From: Citrobacter braakii
GTDB lineage: Bacteria; Pseudomonadota; Gammaproteobacteria; Enterobacterales; Enterobacteriaceae
DNA: 64,000 nucleotides
Reading direction: 5' to 3'
NCBI RefSeq assembly: GCF_002075345.1
Contig: NZ_NAEW01000013.1
Span: 42,819-106,818 of the forward strand
Each line of letters begins with the position of its first letter. The stretch's first letter is position 1. Shown here one piece after another: positions 11,427-19,894 of the stretch. The position numbers and the translations under genes were made by a program. The notes under the pieces are model-generated. The model did not search any database and was not told the origin of the DNA. It worked only from the letters and a program-made list of their open reading frames with translations.

Positions 11427-12575
11427 ATGGCTTTGCATTCCACGCGCTGGCTGGCGCTCGGTTATTTCACCTACTTCTTTAGCTACGGTATTTTTCTGCC
11501 TTTCTGGAGCGTCTGGCTCGAAGGGCTGGGGCTGACGCCGGAAACCATCGGTTTACTGCTGGGCGCGGGGCTGATTGCCCGTTTTCTCGGCAGTTTGCTG
11601 ATTGCGCCGCGCGTAAGCGATCCCTCTCGTCTGATCTCCGCTTTACGTATTCTGGCCCTGTTGACGCTGGTGTTTGCGCTGGCCTTCTGGGCGGGCACCA
11701 ACGTGGCGTGGCTGATGGTGGTGATGGTCGGCTTTAACCTGTTTTTCTCGCCGCTGGTGCCGTTGACCGACGCGCTGGCCAACACCTGGCAAAAACAGAT
11801 AACCATGGACTACGGTCGGGTAAGACTGTGGGGATCCGTTGCCTTTGTGATTGGCTCCGCGCTGACCGGCAAGCTGGTGAGCCTGTTTGACTATCGGGTG
11901 ATCCTGGTCCTGCTGTCGCTTGGCGTCGCGTCGATGCTATTGGGGATGATGATCCGCCCGAGCGTGCAGCCAGCAGGGGAAAACCGTCAGCAGGAGAGCG
12001 CTGGATGGCCCGCCTGGCGCGTGTTGATAACCCAAAGCTGGCGTTTTCTTGCCTGTGTGAGTCTGTTGCAAGGTGCGCATGCCGCTTATTACGGTTTCAG
12101 CGCCATCTACTGGCAGTCTGCCGGATATTCCGCTTCGGCGGTGGGCTATTTATGGTCATTAGGCGTGGTGGCGGAAGTGATTATTTTCGCTCTCAGTCAC
12201 AAGCTATTCCGCCGCTTTAGCGCGCGCGATTTGCTGCTGCTTTCCGCCGTTTGCGGCGTGGCACGTTGGGGGTTGATGGGCTGGAGCACTGAGCTACCGT
12301 GGCTGATTGTGGTGCAAATCCTCCATTGCGGAACCTTTACCGTCTGCCACCTGGCGGCAATGCGCTATATCGCGACGCGCCAGGGCAGCGAAGTGATACG
12401 TTTGCAGGCGGTGTATTCTGCGGTGGCGATGGGCGGCAGCATCGCCATCATGACCGTATTCGCAGGCTACCTGTACCAGAATCTGGGCAACGGCGTATTC
12501 TGGGTGATGGCGCTGGTGGCGCTACCGGCAATCTTTCTGCGCCCGAAGGTGGTGGCGCAGCCTGCAACGTTATGA
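11427..12575 (+). CDS. hcaT: HcaT, probable 3-phenylpropionate permease
   Basis: A 382-residue MFS transporter with 12 predicted helices, very close to E. coli HcaT (MALHSTRWLALGYFTYFFSYG, then LARFLGSLLIAPRVSDPSR). In E. coli it is linked to uptake of phenylpropionate/cinnamate. A ribosome binding site (GGGAGG) precedes the ATG. It is now separated from hcaR by the 7-kb yph block. Its 3' end overlaps that of csiE by 6 bases in convergent orientation. Confidence 0.94.
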   Translation: MALHSTRWLALGYFTYFFSYGIFLPFWSVWLEGLGLTPETIGLLLGAGLIARFLGSLLIAPRVSDPSRLISALRILALLTLVFALAFWAGTNVAWLMVVMVGFNLFFSPLVPLTDALANTWQKQITMDYGRVRLWGSVAFVIGSALTGKLVSLFDYRVILVLLSLGVASMLLGMMIRPSVQPAGENRQQESAGWPAWRVLITQSWRFLACVSLLQGAHAAYYGFSAIYWQSAGYSASAVGYLWSLGVVAEVIIFALSHKLFRRFSARDLLLLSAVCGVARWGLMGWSTELPWLIVVQILHCGTFTVCHLAAMRYIATRQGSEVIRLQAVYSAVAMGGSIAIMTVFAGYLYQNLGNGVFWVMALVALPAIFLRPKVVAQPATL

Positions 12576-13847
12576 TTCGAGGATTTTGCGGATCTGCTGC
12601 TGCTGATGCGGCGTAAGTGCCAGATCCGCATGAATCAACGGCGGTGAAAACAGCGGCAGCGGCGTGGTATACGGCGTAATAATCAGAGTGACTCCGCGCG
12701 GCGAACCCTGTTTTTGAAAGTCCTGCATCGGCATATGTTTTACGTTGAGCGGCAGCAGCGTCAGTTCGCGCAGCTGTTGCTCAATATGCGTTTCAAGTTG
12801 TTCATTGTTGCCGGTCAGCAGGATAATCTGCTTCTCGTGCAAATCCTTCTCCTGCATCAGCCAGGCACCGAAAATAACGGCGACCAGCCCGATCTCTTCT
12901 TCTGAAAACTGCACATCGTACTCCGCTTCGAAGCCATGTATCGCCTCGCGGGTAGTACGAACCAGACGGGGATAAAGTCGGCTGAACTCCTCCGGCAGCG
13001 TGTTATCTATGCCAATGGCAAACACGCTGCGGTTAAGCGCCTGGGCAAGGTGAATATACAGCTGATCGTTCAGTCCTTGCTCATCGCTGAAGCGTACATT
13101 GCCATACTCGCGAAAACGCAGCACCAGCCGTGCAATAGCAAGACGCAGGCGACGATCCTGCTGGTGGTTATCGCGCACAGGGTCGGGGATACGGAGCATT
13201 GAGAACAACAACGCCATAAACAGCGATTCGCCCGGCGGCGCACTCTGCATGACGTGGCGCTGCCAGTGGCGGCCAATTTCCTCCGCGAGCGGATACTCTG
13301 CGCAGGATTGCGCCCAGCGTTGCTGGAGCGGATTAAATTCCGGGGTGACTCCCGCGTGATGCTGTAGCAGACAATACTGTAAATACAGGCGCAGGAACTG
13401 GATGTCACGGTACTCAAACGGCTTCTGCAAGCGCCGGGAGCACAGATTAATGAGCGCATGCAGATTGGTGTCGTCATACAGCGTACGCGCGATACCTTGT
13501 TGTTTCAGCGCCATTTTTAATGCGGGTGTGAAATGCTGGGCGATGAAAGTCGGGCAGATCCGCAGACCGCGGCGCAGCCACTGCAACAGACACAGGCGCT
13601 GATTTAGCGGGGTCCCTTCGATCGTATAGCCGCCATTCAGCGCGGTGGTAATCGCGAGTCGGTGATAGCGCTGGATTTCGAGTCCTGCGCCAATAATATC
13701 TTCCTCAACAGTGGCATCATCAACGCCATTGAGGCTACTGAAGGTTTGAGCTGTAGCGATTTGCCCTGGCAGGAAAAGCGTCAGCAGCACCTGGCAACGG
13801 CGCTGGGGAGCGGAAAGTACAGATGGTGGAGCAAGCGTTGACATCAT
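12570..13847 (-). CDS. csiE: CsiE, stationary-phase-induced protein with PRD domain
   Basis: A 425-residue orthologue of E. coli CsiE (MMSTLAPPSVLSAPQRR at the start, HEKQIILLTGNN near the end). The C-terminal half carries a PTS regulation domain of the antiterminator/activator type, with conserved histidines in the segments around ALNRSVFAIGID and VAVIFGAWLM. In E. coli the gene is induced on carbon starvation under RpoS and cAMP-CRP. Its molecular role is unknown; the domain suggests control by PTS phosphorylation. No clear signal sequence. Confidence 0.93.
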   Translation of the reverse strand: MMSTLAPPSVLSAPQRRCQVLLTLFLPGQIATAQTFSSLNGVDDATVEEDIIGAGLEIQRYHRLAITTALNGGYTIEGTPLNQRLCLLQWLRRGLRICPTFIAQHFTPALKMALKQQGIARTLYDDTNLHALINLCSRRLQKPFEYRDIQFLRLYLQYCLLQHHAGVTPEFNPLQQRWAQSCAEYPLAEEIGRHWQRHVMQSAPPGESLFMALLFSMLRIPDPVRDNHQQDRRLRLAIARLVLRFREYGNVRFSDEQGLNDQLYIHLAQALNRSVFAIGIDNTLPEEFSRLYPRLVRTTREAIHGFEAEYDVQFSEEEIGLVAVIFGAWLMQEKDLHEKQIILLTGNNEQLETHIEQQLRELTLLPLNVKHMPMQDFQKQGSPRGVTLIITPYTTPLPLFSPPLIHADLALTPHQQQQIRKILES

Positions 13848-14033
13848 CTGTAGGATCTCCCGTAAGTATGTTTGATAAGAATAGCTAAAGTTTGCTCATA
13901 GATTTGGAGAATGGAATGCTTTCCACCAGGAATGCTGGAGAGCGTCACAGAATTTTTAACGTGCGGAACAGATAGCAGGAGTGGAACGCAGCGCGTTAAC
14001 TGGCTTTTTCACTGTTTTATCTTCTATTGAGAC

Positions 14034-14063
14034 ATAAAAAAACCCGCCTGAGGGTGACGGGTT
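14034..14063 (-). terminator. Rho-independent terminator of the ABC-kinase-SIS operon
   Basis: Read on the minus strand, AACCCG pairs with CGGGTT around an 11-base loop and is followed by a run of seven T. It lies 31 bases beyond the SIS gene stop, at the end of the six-gene operon. Confidence 0.85.
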
Positions 14064-14094
14064 GAGAAGACGAGTGGAAATGCGAGGTCTGTTG

Positions 14095-14694
14095 TTACTG
14101 CTCGCGGCTCAGCGTTAATCCCACATCACCGCCAGGATGTACAGACAATAGCGTCTCTTTTGAGTAACCGCTTTCGCTCATCAGACAGGCGCAGGCGGCG
14201 TCAAAGATAGCCAGGACCAGTAAAATTGAGGTGGTGGCCAACATGTTCAACGGGTCGGCCTCACGCTGGACGCCGGTGGAAATCACCAGCCTCGACGCTT
14301 TAGCAATGGCTGAGTCGGCGTTTTCAGTCACGCTCAGGATGGGCACATTTCTCGCAGCCAGTCCGGGCAGCAGTCGGGTGAGTTCATCCGAATTTCCCCC
14401 GCGTGATAGCATAATGACCAGGTCGTCGGCGCGTAAAAAACCGAGATCGCCATGCGCCGCATCCGTCGCGTTGAGGTAAATCGCCGGACGTTCCACGCAG
14501 GCGAGCATGTGCGCAACTTTACGCGCCGCAATACCGGATGTACCGACGCCAGTGACGACGATTTTCCCCTGGCAACCGCGCAGCTCCGCCATTAGCGACT
14601 GCCAGACCGGTTCAGTCAGATGCTGTCCCAGACCTGCGAGGGCATCGCTATAGAGCTGAAATACGCCGGTGGCCTGAGACCAGGAGTCACTCAT
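14095..14694 (-). CDS. SIS-domain sugar phosphate isomerase, KdsD-like without CBS domains
   Basis: A 199-residue single SIS domain protein. The pattern GVGTSGIAARKVAHML, then AAHGDLGFL, then SRGGNSDELTRLLP and the final HPGGDVG follows the sugar isomerase half of D-arabinose-5-phosphate isomerases (KdsD, GutQ), but the tandem CBS domains of those proteins are missing. It starts inside the kinase stop codon (ATGA overlap). By family it would interconvert a ketose phosphate and an aldose phosphate, for example D-ribulose 5-phosphate and D-arabinose 5-phosphate; the actual substrate is inferred from the kinase next to it. Confidence 0.85.
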   Translation of the reverse strand: MSDSWSQATGVFQLYSDALAGLGQHLTEPVWQSLMAELRGCQGKIVVTGVGTSGIAARKVAHMLACVERPAIYLNATDAAHGDLGFLRADDLVIMLSRGGNSDELTRLLPGLAARNVPILSVTENADSAIAKASRLVISTGVQREADPLNMLATTSILLVLAIFDAACACLMSESGYSKETLLSVHPGGDVGLTLSREQ

Positions 14695-16328
14695 GCGTCC
14701 TCCTGCATCAGTTGGCGGTATTTCATATGATCCTGATACATCTCGTGGAATACCCGATATTTGCGATCGTAGTACTGCTTAATGCGATTGGTCTGCGGGG
14801 TGACCGTTTTACCAATCCGGCTCATTGCCGACATCGCTTCCGGGAACGTGTCGAACACGCCTGCGGCGATAGTCCCCATCATCGCGCCGCCCAGCAGCAT
14901 GGCTTCGCTCTCTTCAGGCAGCAGCATGGCGCAACCGGTGGCGTTGGCATGCTCCTGAACGAAGATTGGGTTTTTCGTCCCGCCGCCGCTGGCCATAATC
15001 GTATCGATGGTGTAGCCGCTTTGGTTCATCGTTTCAATGATATGGCGCGTTCCCAGCGCAATGGCCTGGATGGTTGCGAGGTACTGGAGCGCCATATCTT
15101 CCGGCGTGCGGGACAGCTTCAGTCCGGTGATTGCTCCCGTGAGCGTGGGGTTAGCGCGCGGCGAGCGGTTGCCGTGGAAATAGGGCAGGATGTGCATGTC
15201 TCGGGTCAAAAAGGCGATATCTTCCGGCTCACCAGCCATTTTACGCAGCAGCGCATTCAGCACTTCATAAATGGTTTGCCCCTGAGACTTAGCCTGCGTC
15301 AGCAGGGTTTCGTAACACGGATGCGACTGAATAACGTGGTCGATTAACGCCCCGGTTGCTGACTGCCCGCCTTCATTGAGCCAGTATTCCGGCAGTACGG
15401 CTGAGTAGTAAGGACCCCAGACGCCGCCGATAAAACGCGGCTCTTTGGAAATCGCCATGTGTCCGGTGGAGGTGCCACCAATTAGCGCGACACGACGGTC
15501 AAAATCCGCCACCTCGCCGGAAACTCCGCTTGCGCCGAGCGTACCGAGCGTGCCGGCGTGGGCATCGATTATCGAGACGCTGACCGCGGTCCCCGGAATC
15601 AGTCCCATTTCGCTGGCGGCGCGCGCGGACAGCCCGTGACCGAGCGGTTCGCCCATGGTTTTCACGTAGCGACCAATTTTGGCAGCATCATGTTCCAGCA
15701 GGTCTTCCAGCCCAATCTGGCGGAAATAGCTGGCATCCCATTTGTCTTCATGGCCCATATAGGTCCATTTACACACTGTCGAACACAATGATCGTGTGTC
15801 ATCGCCAGTTGCGCGCCAGGTCAGAAAATCGGGCAGATCAAAGTAGTAACCCGCATTGGCCCAGGTATTGGGCATATGCTGCTTCAGCCACAGCAGCTTG
15901 GGCGTTTGCATTTCCGGGGAGATAATGCCGCCAACGTAGTCCAGCACCCGATGATGCAGGGCGTTAATGCGTTCAGCCTGGGTAATGGCGCGGTGATCCA
16001 TCCACACAATGATGTTCTGTTCGCTGCGCCCGGACGGGCTGATGGTCAGCGGTTTACCTTCTTTATCCAGCACCACCAGTGAGCAGGTAGCGTCAAAGCC
16101 CAGACCTTTCACCTGGATTGGGTTGATATCCGACTGGTTAATCGCATCGCGAACCGCGTTACACACCGCCTGCCAGATGTTATCGGAAGACTGCTCAACA
16201 AAATCGGCCTGCGGGCGGTAAATCTCGATAGCCCGACTGGCCTGGCCGACCATTCTGCCGTTGAGATCAAACACGCCGGCACGGGCGCTTCCGGTTCCGA
16301 CATCCACACCAATAAAGTAACTTGCCAT
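14691..16328 (-). CDS. FGGY-family carbohydrate kinase, D-ribulokinase-like
   Basis: A 545-residue FGGY kinase. The phosphate-binding segment FIGVDVGTGSARAGVFD is at the N-terminus, the substrate-region GLGFDATCSLVVLD near residue 80, WMDHRA near residue 110 and the FGGY signature region ASGGGTKNPIFVQEHANATG near residue 440. Length and motifs fit the subgroup that acts on D-ribulose and related pentuloses (including the Yersinia carbohydrate kinase type). It lies 17 bases after the permease gene with GGAG ahead of its ATG. Expected product is a sugar phosphate used by the SIS isomerase downstream. Confidence 0.85.
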   Translation of the reverse strand: MASYFIGVDVGTGSARAGVFDLNGRMVGQASRAIEIYRPQADFVEQSSDNIWQAVCNAVRDAINQSDINPIQVKGLGFDATCSLVVLDKEGKPLTISPSGRSEQNIIVWMDHRAITQAERINALHHRVLDYVGGIISPEMQTPKLLWLKQHMPNTWANAGYYFDLPDFLTWRATGDDTRSLCSTVCKWTYMGHEDKWDASYFRQIGLEDLLEHDAAKIGRYVKTMGEPLGHGLSARAASEMGLIPGTAVSVSIIDAHAGTLGTLGASGVSGEVADFDRRVALIGGTSTGHMAISKEPRFIGGVWGPYYSAVLPEYWLNEGGQSATGALIDHVIQSHPCYETLLTQAKSQGQTIYEVLNALLRKMAGEPEDIAFLTRDMHILPYFHGNRSPRANPTLTGAITGLKLSRTPEDMALQYLATIQAIALGTRHIIETMNQSGYTIDTIMASGGGTKNPIFVQEHANATGCAMLLPEESEAMLLGGAMMGTIAAGVFDTFPEAMSAMSRIGKTVTPQTNRIKQYYDRKYRVFHEMYQDHMKYRQLMQEDA

Positions 16329-16345
16329 AATTTTTTCTCCTGAAA

Positions 16346-17299
16346 TCAGGCTTTACGATTCTGTAATGCGATAAAGAGGATCAGCACCGCGCCCCACAGG
16401 GCCATCGTCAGATAGCTGCTCACCCCCAGCAAGTTAAGGCCGCTTTCCAGCATTTGCAGCACAATCAGCGCCAGTACCAGGCCGATAATGCGCCCGAAAC
16501 CGCCATCCGGGTTGATGCCGCCGAGGACGGAGGCAAGGATGGTGACCAGCAGGTATGACTCACCGTATCCGGCTTTTGCCGAGTTGAATTTCGCCATCAT
16601 CAGAATGGCGGCGACCCAGCCGAGCAGGGCAGAAATCACGTACACGGAAATTTGTACCCGGACGGTATTTACGCCGCTGTAGCGGGTAGCCTGTTCATTG
16701 GAACCCACGAGATACAGACTGCGCCCAAGCGTGGTGTGCTCCAGCAGTACCCACAGCAGGATTGCCACCAGGAAAAAGAGCAGCAGCGCTACCGGAATAC
16801 CGGCAATCGTGGCGTTACCAAGATATTGAATGGCGGTCGGGAAACCGGAAATCACTGTCCCATTGGAAAGCAGAATATTCAGCCCGGAGATAAGCGTCAT
16901 CGTGCCGAGCGTGGCGAGAATCGGCGAAACCCCGACCCAGGCAATCAGCGCGCCGTTGAGCGTACCGATTGCGACCGCCACGGCAGCGCCTGCCATCAGC
17001 GCCAGCACCAGAAACAGCGGGTTATCCGGATGGGTGACGATAATCGCCGCCATTACCAGCGAGCAGGCATTCGCTCCTGCAATTATCGACAGGTTTATGC
17101 CGCCGGTCAGCATGGTCATACCCATCCCGAGGGCCAGCATGCCAAGGATCGGCAGCTGCGAGCCAATCGACTGGAAGTTAGCGACGCTGAAAAAACGGCT
17201 GCCGAGCAGGGCCGAGAAGACCAGGGCGACGACCACAATAATGACGCATTGCAGACGAATGATGGCATCACCGGGTAAAAATCTGGCGATTGTTTTCAT
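16346..17299 (-). CDS. Sugar ABC transporter permease (CUT2/RbsC family), second copy
   Basis: A 317-residue inner-membrane permease of the ribose/xylose/AI-2 class with about nine to ten hydrophobic segments. The family stretches GMLALGMGMTMLTGGINLS and ASVLGGINPDGGFG are visible. It begins one base after the stop of the other permease, so the two probably form a heterodimeric channel served by the fused ATPase. Confidence 0.92.
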   Translation of the reverse strand: MKTIARFLPGDAIIRLQCVIIVVVALVFSALLGSRFFSVANFQSIGSQLPILGMLALGMGMTMLTGGINLSIIAGANACSLVMAAIIVTHPDNPLFLVLALMAGAAVAVAIGTLNGALIAWVGVSPILATLGTMTLISGLNILLSNGTVISGFPTAIQYLGNATIAGIPVALLLFFLVAILLWVLLEHTTLGRSLYLVGSNEQATRYSGVNTVRVQISVYVISALLGWVAAILMMAKFNSAKAGYGESYLLVTILASVLGGINPDGGFGRIIGLVLALIVLQMLESGLNLLGVSSYLTMALWGAVLILFIALQNRKA

Positions 17300-17300
17300 C

Positions 17301-18290
17301 TCAAAGCTCCCTTGCCAGTTTGCGTTTTTCGTTCCAGGCCGTGGCGCTAATGCTGACCAGGATAATGGCGCCGCTGAACACGGTGTGCCAGTAAGAGGAG
17401 ACGCTGAGCAGCGTCAGGCCATTTTGTAAGAAGGCCAGCAGAACCACGCCGAGCAGGGTTCCGGTTAATGTTCCGCGTCCGCCGCTCATGCTGGTTCCGC
17501 CGAGCACGACCGCCGCCAGCACCGTCAACTCAAAGCCGAGCAGCGAATTGGGCGCAACTGACTGGGTGATTTGCGCCTGAACCACGGCGGCAACGCCTGC
17601 CAGAATGCCCATGTAGCCATACACGTAGAAATGCAGCTTCAGCAGATTCAGCCCCAGGCGCGAGGCCGCATCACGATTACCGCCCATGGCGTAAACCTGA
17701 CGGCCAAGACGGGTATAGTTCATCAGCACGGCGGTAAAGATGATCACAGCCGCCAGGCACAGCAGAGGCAGTGTCAAGCCGTAGTCGTAGCCATCCGCCG
17801 CGGTGAACGAGAACCAATTGATGCCGTTCATAAACCAGTCCGGAAAGCCGTACAGCCAGGTGCCTTTGGTGGCGTACACCAGCAGACCGTAGTAAACGTT
17901 CAACGTGGCGATGGTAATGATGATGGCCGGAACGCGCAGCCAGTAGACCAGGAAACCATTAATAAGTCCCAGCAGCAGACCCACCGCAATCGCGATGATT
18001 AACGCCAGCGCGAAGTTGCCGCCGTGGCCGATAACCCAACTGGCCATCGCATACTGGGCTATCGCGGTCATCGCCGGAAATGAGATGTCGATCCCGCCGG
18101 AAATCAGTACCACAAACAGCCCGCAGGCAAGGATGCCGAGAATCGCATAGCTGGTAGCCACATCCGTCAGGTTCCCCAAAGACAAGAACTCATCGGTGCT
18201 GATGCTCAGCCCAACGGCAAGGGCCACAACCAGCAGGCCCAGCCAAAATTCATGTTGCCCGATTAAACGGGAGAGATGCATCTTATTCAT
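17301..18290 (-). CDS. Sugar ABC transporter permease (CUT2/RbsC family), first copy
   Basis: A 329-residue inner-membrane permease. ILACGLFVVLISGGIDISFPAM corresponds to the conserved G-(I/V)-D-(L/I)-S segment of RbsC-type permeases, and AVVLGGTSMSGGRGT to the cytoplasmic coupling loop (EAA-like). Its start overlaps the ATPase stop by 8 bases. Two different permease genes in one operon is the arrangement of LsrCD, YtfT-YjfF and RhaPQ transporters. Confidence 0.92.
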   Translation of the reverse strand: MNKMHLSRLIGQHEFWLGLLVVALAVGLSISTDEFLSLGNLTDVATSYAILGILACGLFVVLISGGIDISFPAMTAIAQYAMASWVIGHGGNFALALIIAIAVGLLLGLINGFLVYWLRVPAIIITIATLNVYYGLLVYATKGTWLYGFPDWFMNGINWFSFTAADGYDYGLTLPLLCLAAVIIFTAVLMNYTRLGRQVYAMGGNRDAASRLGLNLLKLHFYVYGYMGILAGVAAVVQAQITQSVAPNSLLGFELTVLAAVVLGGTSMSGGRGTLTGTLLGVVLLAFLQNGLTLLSVSSYWHTVFSGAIILVSISATAWNEKRKLAREL

Positions 18291-19791
18291 TGATTACCTC
18301 GACCACTTCAGCAATCTCCTCTTCACGGCACTGATGAGGATTAAATTCCGCCACCAGCCTGCCGCGACGCATCACCAGCACGCGGTGGCTGTTGTAATAC
18401 GCTTCCGGGATTTCATCGCAAATCATCAGCACCGCCATACCCTGTTCCGCCAAATCGCGGGCTATCTGGTAAATACCCTCTTTGTTGGCGATATCTACGC
18501 CTACGGTAGGGGAGTCGAGGATCAGGATGCGGGGGTTAGTCGCCACCCATTTGGCAATGGCGATACGCTGGGCATTACCGCCGGAAAGGGTTTTAACCGG
18601 CAGGTGTGGATCGGACACTTTGATATTCAGCTCGCGGATCAAGTCGGCGACCAGTTTTTGCGCTTTACGGTGATCGAGCAGGCCGCTGCCGGTATGCAGT
18701 TGATCAAACACCGTGACGATGGTGTTGTCGTAGATCGACTGCTCCATGATCAGCCCCTGCGTCAGGCGATCTTCTGAGACGTAGCCGATCCCATGTTTGA
18801 TGGCGTCATGGTTATTGCGAAGAGTGACCGGCTGGCCGTTAATGCGAATCTCACCGCTTTCTGGGTGCGTCATGCCAAACAGGCTCAGACAAAGTTCGGT
18901 GCGTCCGGCGCCCAGCAGGCCCACAATGGAGACAATCTCGCCGCCGTGCAGCGACAGATTAATGTTTTGGTATTTGCCTCTGCGGCTGAGGTTGCGCAGT
19001 TCCAGCAGGGGCTCTTGCTCAATAGCGGGTCTTTCCGGCAGCGGGCTATAGTGGAAGCGTTGTCCGGTCATCAGGAAAGCCAGCTCGTGGCTGTCGAGTT
19101 CGCTGGCAGGATAAGTGCCCACCAGTTTGCCGTCGCGCATCACGCTGATGCGGTCAGCCACTTCCATCACTTCATCCAGACGGTGGCTGACAAACACTAC
19201 ACAAATTCCGGCAGCTTTTAGTTCGTTAACGACCCGTAGCAGGCCATTAACCTCCTGACGGGTTAGTGAGGCGGTAGGCTCGTCCATAATCACCAGACGC
19301 GCGTCGGCGGCAATCGCCCGGCAAATGGCGACCAGTTGTCGGTCGGCAATCGAGAGTTTTTCAACCTTTTTATCGGGATCGATGTTCACACCGATGCGCT
19401 TCATGGCTGCCAGCGCCTGCTGCTTCATGGCGCCACGACGTACCCAGATATCGCCACCGGGCAGATAGCGGTTAACCGCGATATTCTCCGCGACGCTAAA
19501 GTTAGGGAATAACGACAGGTCCTGGTAAATAACCTGAATGCCATAATGGGAAGAGAGCTGCGGCGTCAGGTGATGGAACAATTTGCCATCGAGTAAAATC
19601 TGCGCGCCTTTTTCCGGATGATAAACTCCGGAGATCACTTTAATAATGGTACTTTTACCACAGCCGTTTTGACCCGCCAGACAGTGAACTTCGCCTTTTC
19701 TCAGCGTCAGATTCACGTTATCCAGCGCCAGCACGCCCGGGAATTGTTTGCTGATATTCTCAAGAGTGATAAATGCGGTGGTGTCTGCCAT
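18283..19791 (-). CDS. Sugar ABC transporter ATP-binding protein (RbsA-type, two nucleotide-binding domains)
   Basis: A 502-residue tandem ATPase. Domain 1 has Walker A GQNGCGKST (about residues 40-48), signature LSIADRQLV and Walker B VIMDEPTASL. Domain 2 has the degenerate Walker A GLLGAGRTEL, an intact signature LSGGNAQRIA, and a Walker B in which the catalytic Glu is replaced (ILDSPTVGVD). I chose the ATG at 19791, with AGGGG upstream, over an in-frame TTG two codons earlier. A stable hairpin separates it from the binding-protein gene. Confidence 0.92.
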   Translation of the reverse strand: MADTTAFITLENISKQFPGVLALDNVNLTLRKGEVHCLAGQNGCGKSTIIKVISGVYHPEKGAQILLDGKLFHHLTPQLSSHYGIQVIYQDLSLFPNFSVAENIAVNRYLPGGDIWVRRGAMKQQALAAMKRIGVNIDPDKKVEKLSIADRQLVAICRAIAADARLVIMDEPTASLTRQEVNGLLRVVNELKAAGICVVFVSHRLDEVMEVADRISVMRDGKLVGTYPASELDSHELAFLMTGQRFHYSPLPERPAIEQEPLLELRNLSRRGKYQNINLSLHGGEIVSIVGLLGAGRTELCLSLFGMTHPESGEIRINGQPVTLRNNHDAIKHGIGYVSEDRLTQGLIMEQSIYDNTIVTVFDQLHTGSGLLDHRKAQKLVADLIRELNIKVSDPHLPVKTLSGGNAQRIAIAKWVATNPRILILDSPTVGVDIANKEGIYQIARDLAEQGMAVLMICDEIPEAYYNSHRVLVMRRGRLVAEFNPHQCREEEIAEVVEVINE

Positions 19792-19846
19792 GGACAATAC
19801 CCCTGCGAGCGCCCGGATGGACGCTGAGTGTTAGTTTGGTTGATAG

Positions 19847-19866
19847 CGCCGGCCAGACGGCCGGCG
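19847..19866 (-). other. Perfect GC hairpin between binding-protein and ATPase genes
   Basis: CGCCGGCC and GGCCGGCG form an 8-bp perfect stem with a 4-base loop, 28 bases downstream of the binding-protein stop and with no T run. In ABC sugar operons such 3' hairpins commonly protect the binding-protein message and lower expression of the downstream membrane genes; that role is inferred here. Confidence 0.55.
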
Positions 19867-19894
19867 TTAAGGTTCCCTGGTGTTGGCTAAAGCC

